Below, one piece after another: positions 61,406 through 64,000 of a DNA stretch of 64,000 nt. Source of the stretch: Methylothermaceae bacteria B42 (GTDB lineage Bacteria; Pseudomonadota; Gammaproteobacteria; Methylococcales; Methylothermaceae). The stretch is taken from contig LSNW01000032.1 in NCBI GenBank assembly GCA_001566965.1, positions 1-64,000 on the forward strand, given 5' to 3'. Under the pieces are notes generated by a model. It made no database searches and was not told the DNA's origin. It was given only the letters and a program-made list of their open reading frames with translations. Position 1 is the stretch's first letter; each line of letters starts with the position of its first letter. The translations under genes were made by a program, and so were the position numbers.

Positions 61406-63694
61406 TTAACGGGATGCTTTTTCCCGTAATAGTTTGGCTGCCGTTACCATCCGTGTCAGGGCTGCATCCACTTCTGGCCACTGGCGGGTTTTCAGACCGC
61501 AGTCGGGGTTGACCCAAAGCCTGCCTACGGGGATTTTTGTCATTGCCGCTTCCAGCAGAGTAACGATTTCCTCTACTGTCGGAATATTTGGCGAATGAAT
61601 GTCATAGACGCCTGGCCCGATTTCGTTGGGATATTCGAAATTGGCAAAGGCGTCCAAAAGCTCCATTTTGGAACGCGAGGTTTCGATAGTGATGACATCG
61701 GCATCAAGCGCCGCGATGGATTCAATAATGTCGTTGAATTCGGCGTAGCACATATGGGTATGGATTTGGGTTTCATCCTTGACGCAGGAGGCGGCGATGC
61801 GAAAACTACGCACCGCCCATTCCAGATAGGCGGGCCAGTCCTTTTTCCGTAGCGGCAAGCCTTCCCGCAGGGCGGGTTCGTCGATTTGAATCACGCCGAT
61901 ACCGGCCTTTTCCAGATCAGACACTTCATCCCGCAGCGCCAGGGCGATTTGCAGGCAGGTATCACTGCGGGGCTGGTCATCACGCACAAATGACCATTGC
62001 AACATGGTGACAGGACCGGTCAACATGCCTTTCATGGGCTTATCAGTCAAGGATTGGGCGTACACGATCCATGCCACCGTCATGGCCTGGGGGCGTGTCA
62101 CATCGCCATAAATAACCGGGGGCTTGACGCAACGAGAGCCGTAGGATTGGACCCAGCCATTTTCCGTAAAAGCGTAGCCGGACAATTGTTCGCCAAAATA
62201 TTCCACCATGTCGTTGCGTTCCGGTTCACCGTGTACCAAAACATCCAGTTCATATTCCTCCTGTTTTTTCACCATGTAGGCGATTTGCTCCCGAAGAAAG
62301 GCAAGATACTCCGGTTCCGGCAACTCCCCATTTTTAAATGCCCGCCGTTTGCTTCGGATTTCCTGGGTTTGAGGGAAAGAACCAATTGTCGTCGTCGGCA
62401 GCAATGGCAGCCGTAGTTTTTGCCGTTGGGCCTGGCGGCGGATAGGGTAGGGACTGGTGCGCTTGTCATAGTTTTCAGGAATTTCCGAGATACGCTTGCG
62501 TACTACGGGATTGGTGACCCGCTTGGAATGCCGGCGTGACTCAAGGGCGCTGCGGCATAGCCTTAATTTTTCAGCGGCGCTTTCGGTATCTTCGGACAAG
62601 GCTTGCTTTAAGATGACGATTTCCTCCAATTTCTGGGCGGAAAACGCCAGCCAGCTTTTCAGTTCCGGATCCAGTTTGGTTTCTTCGGATAAGTCCACGG
62701 GGGAATGCAGTAAAGAGCACGAAGGTGCCAGCCACAGATTTTCCCCTCGGCGTTGATATAAAGGCGTCAGTTTTTCCAGAATGTGATCCAGGTCGGCGCG
62801 CCATATATTTCGGCCGTCAATGATGCCAGCGGACAGGACTTTGTGGGTGGGCAGCCAATCGTCCACCCGGCCTAATTCATCGGCGCCGCGCACGCCGTCC
62901 ACATGCAGGCCGGCCACTGGCAGGTCACACGCCAGCTTGAGATTTTCTTCCAGTGGGCCGAAATAGACCGTCAGCAATAGATTCAGCCCGCGAATCTGAA
63001 GCTTGTTGTAAGCGTTTTCAAATGCGGTCTGCCATTCGGTGGGCAAATCCAGTGCCAGAATGGGTTCGTCAATTTGCACCCAACTGATCCCTTGTGCCAG
63101 TAATCTGGCCAGTATTTCGCCATAAACAGGAAGTAATTGCGGAAGCAGTTCCAGCTTGTTGAATTCCTTGCCCTGGCATTTTCCCAGCCAAAGCCAGGAC
63201 AAGGGGCCGAGGATGACGGGTTTGACGCCGGTTTTCAGGAATGACTGGGCCTGGGCCGTTTCCTGGAATAGCTTATCGGAGGAGAGCGCAAAGGTTTGAT
63301 TGGGCTTCAGTTCCGGGACAATGTAGTGATAATTGGTATCAAACCATTTGGTCATTTCACAGGCCGGTTGCGGATCACCGCTGGGGGCACGGCCTCGGGC
63401 CATGCGGAAATAGGTATCCAGGGACACATTGCCGCCGTTGTGCTGGAATCGCTCGGGAACACAGCCCAACAGGCAGCTTATATCCAGCACGTGGTCGTAC
63501 CAGGAGAAATCTCCCACGGGTATCCAGTCCAGTCCGGCTTGCTGTTGCAATTGCCAATGTCGTTGGCGTAGCTGCTGGCCGGTGTGTTCGAGTTCCTGGG
63601 CGTTAATTTTGCCTTGCCAATAGGCTTCAACGGCTTTTTTCATTTCCCGCTTCAGGCCGATGCGGGGAAATCCCAAATTGTGGGCGATGGTCAT
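61406..63694 (-). CDS. metE: Cobalamin-independent methionine synthase MetE
   Basis: MetE transfers a methyl group from 5-methyltetrahydropteroyl-tri-L-glutamate to homocysteine without B12. The 762-residue protein has the N-terminal domain from [20 protein letters not shown] and the catalytic C-terminal domain with [16 protein letters not shown] near residue 435, [26 protein letters not shown] (zinc His/Cys) and [10 protein letters not shown] with the final zinc Cys in VNPDCGLK. It is expressed divergently from metR. Confidence 0.97.
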   Translation of the reverse strand: MTIAHNLGFPRIGLKREMKKAVEAYWQGKINAQELEHTGQQLRQRHWQLQQQAGLDWIPVGDFSWYDHVLDISCLLGCVPERFQHNGGNVSLDTYFRMARGRAPSGDPQPACEMTKWFDTNYHYIVPELKPNQTFALSSDKLFQETAQAQSFLKTGVKPVILGPLSWLWLGKCQGKEFNKLELLPQLLPVYGEILARLLAQGISWVQIDEPILALDLPTEWQTAFENAYNKLQIRGLNLLLTVYFGPLEENLKLACDLPVAGLHVDGVRGADELGRVDDWLPTHKVLSAGIIDGRNIWRADLDHILEKLTPLYQRRGENLWLAPSCSLLHSPVDLSEETKLDPELKSWLAFSAQKLEEIVILKQALSEDTESAAEKLRLCRSALESRRHSKRVTNPVVRKRISEIPENYDKRTSPYPIRRQAQRQKLRLPLLPTTTIGSFPQTQEIRSKRRAFKNGELPEPEYLAFLREQIAYMVKKQEEYELDVLVHGEPERNDMVEYFGEQLSGYAFTENGWVQSYGSRCVKPPVIYGDVTRPQAMTVAWIVYAQSLTDKPMKGMLTGPVTMLQWSFVRDDQPRSDTCLQIALALRDEVSDLEKAGIGVIQIDEPALREGLPLRKKDWPAYLEWAVRSFRIAASCVKDETQIHTHMCYAEFNDIIESIAALDADVITIETSRSKMELLDAFANFEYPNEIGPGVYDIHSPNIPTVEEIVTLLEAAMTKIPVGRLWVNPDCGLKTRQWPEVDAALTRMVTAAKLLREKASR

Positions 63695-63751
63695 GGGAAT
63701 GAACTCCTTATTTGAAAAATTGACAGGGTGAAGTATGGCGGGGTAGGTTTA

Positions 63752-63795
63752 TGAATTCAATTGATGAATATTCAACGATTCTTGAGATAAATTCA
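63752..63795. promoter_or_regulatory. Candidate MetR boxes between metE and metR
   Basis: TGAATTCAATTGA (63752-63764), TGAATATTCA (63765-63774) and TGAGATAAATTCA (63783-63795) approximate the MetR consensus TGAANNNNNTTCA, each with a mismatch or shorter spacing. Their position in the divergent metE-metR gap supports the assignment. Confidence 0.5.
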
Positions 63796-64000
63796 TGAAT
63801 ATAGAAATCAAGCATCTTCGAACTTTGAAGATGCTGCAACAAACCGGCAGTTTGGTGGGCGCGGCGCAGCGGCTTCATCTGACACAATCCGCCCTGTCCC
63901 ATCAACTCAAGGCGCTGGAGGATATTTGTGGCAGCGCCTTGTTTATACGCAAAAGCAGGCCCTTGGTTTTTACGCCCGCTGGTAAGCGATTATTGGCCCT
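63795..64000 (+). CDS. metR: LysR-type regulator MetR, partial
   Basis: The first 68 codons are visible before the window ends. The product begins [20 protein letters not shown], and the LysR helix-turn-helix follows as [20 protein letters not shown], then [19 protein letters not shown]. The [11 protein letters not shown] start and the divergent metE are typical of MetR, the homocysteine-responsive activator of metE. No ligand domain can be judged. Confidence 0.9.
   Translation, partial: MNIEIKHLRTLKMLQQTGSLVGAAQRLHLTQSALSHQLKALEDICGSALFIRKSRPLVFTPAGKRLLA

Overview
The window is ordinary gammaproteobacterial chromosome into which several pieces of accessory DNA have been set. The lineage is indicated by the divergent rne/rluC pair, the rpsU-yqeY-dnaG-rpoD macromolecular-synthesis cluster, glyQ-glyS, lptE-holA, fused pntA with pntB, metE next to a divergent metR, and flagellar fliK. 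Family-level placement is not possible from sequence reading alone; an environmental, free-living gammaproteobacterium is my inference.

Left part (1-23,700): fliK, rne and rluC; a glycosyltransferase-like/sulfotransferase pair beside an ELM1-type gene; pntAB with its own promoter-like site and terminator; and a tightly overlapped minus-strand operon (nucleotidyltransferase, membrane MutS-like ATPase, flavin reductase, HAD phosphatase, Nif3-like, Uma2). Then come a 59-residue gene, a class 3 lipase, an NhaC-type antiporter, and a tetR-permease-GldG unit that lacks its expected ABC ATPase.

Middle (23,700-41,100): a divergent intergenic region with two matching TetR-type operators faces a five-gene plus-strand operon: GST, MMPL/RND transporter, LolA-like periplasmic protein, DUF1302-type outer-membrane protein and an SDR whose catalytic Lys is replaced by Met. 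I read this as a candidate envelope-spanning export system for a lipophilic compound. It is followed by an FtsH, a glyQ-glyS-gmhB-plsC-membrane protein operon, lptE-holA, a small ParE-type toxin-antitoxin pair, and proA-nadD.

41,100-44,500 is a decayed accessory patch with an IS481-type transposase tail, a leucine-rich-repeat-like protein, an orphan protein, dispersed hairpin repeats and a frameshifted IS256-type remnant. It ends at a CAT-anticodon tRNA (probably tRNA-Ile2), after which rpoD-dnaG-yqeY-rpsU run on the minus strand. A MITE-like element with 14-bp terminal inverted repeats and a 5-bp target duplication lies just upstream of rpsU.

49,373-55,886 is the clearest mobile element: a 6.5-kb satellite-like integrative element inserted at the 3' end of tRNA-Lys(CTT). 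It is bounded by 50-bp direct repeats and has paired direct repeats inside each end. It encodes integrase, a hybrid antitoxin with a YoeB toxin, an unknown protein, an AlpA-like regulator, a P4-like primase/helicase, two small proteins and an SSB. It has no capsid or conjugation genes.

The right end (55,944-64,000) holds a DUF2797 protein, ppa, moaE-moaD and divergent moaC, a Tim44-like protein, a 178-bp dispersed repeat whose 81-bp deletion derivative lies at 19,007, two membrane-associated unknowns, metE, and the start of metR with candidate MetR boxes between them.
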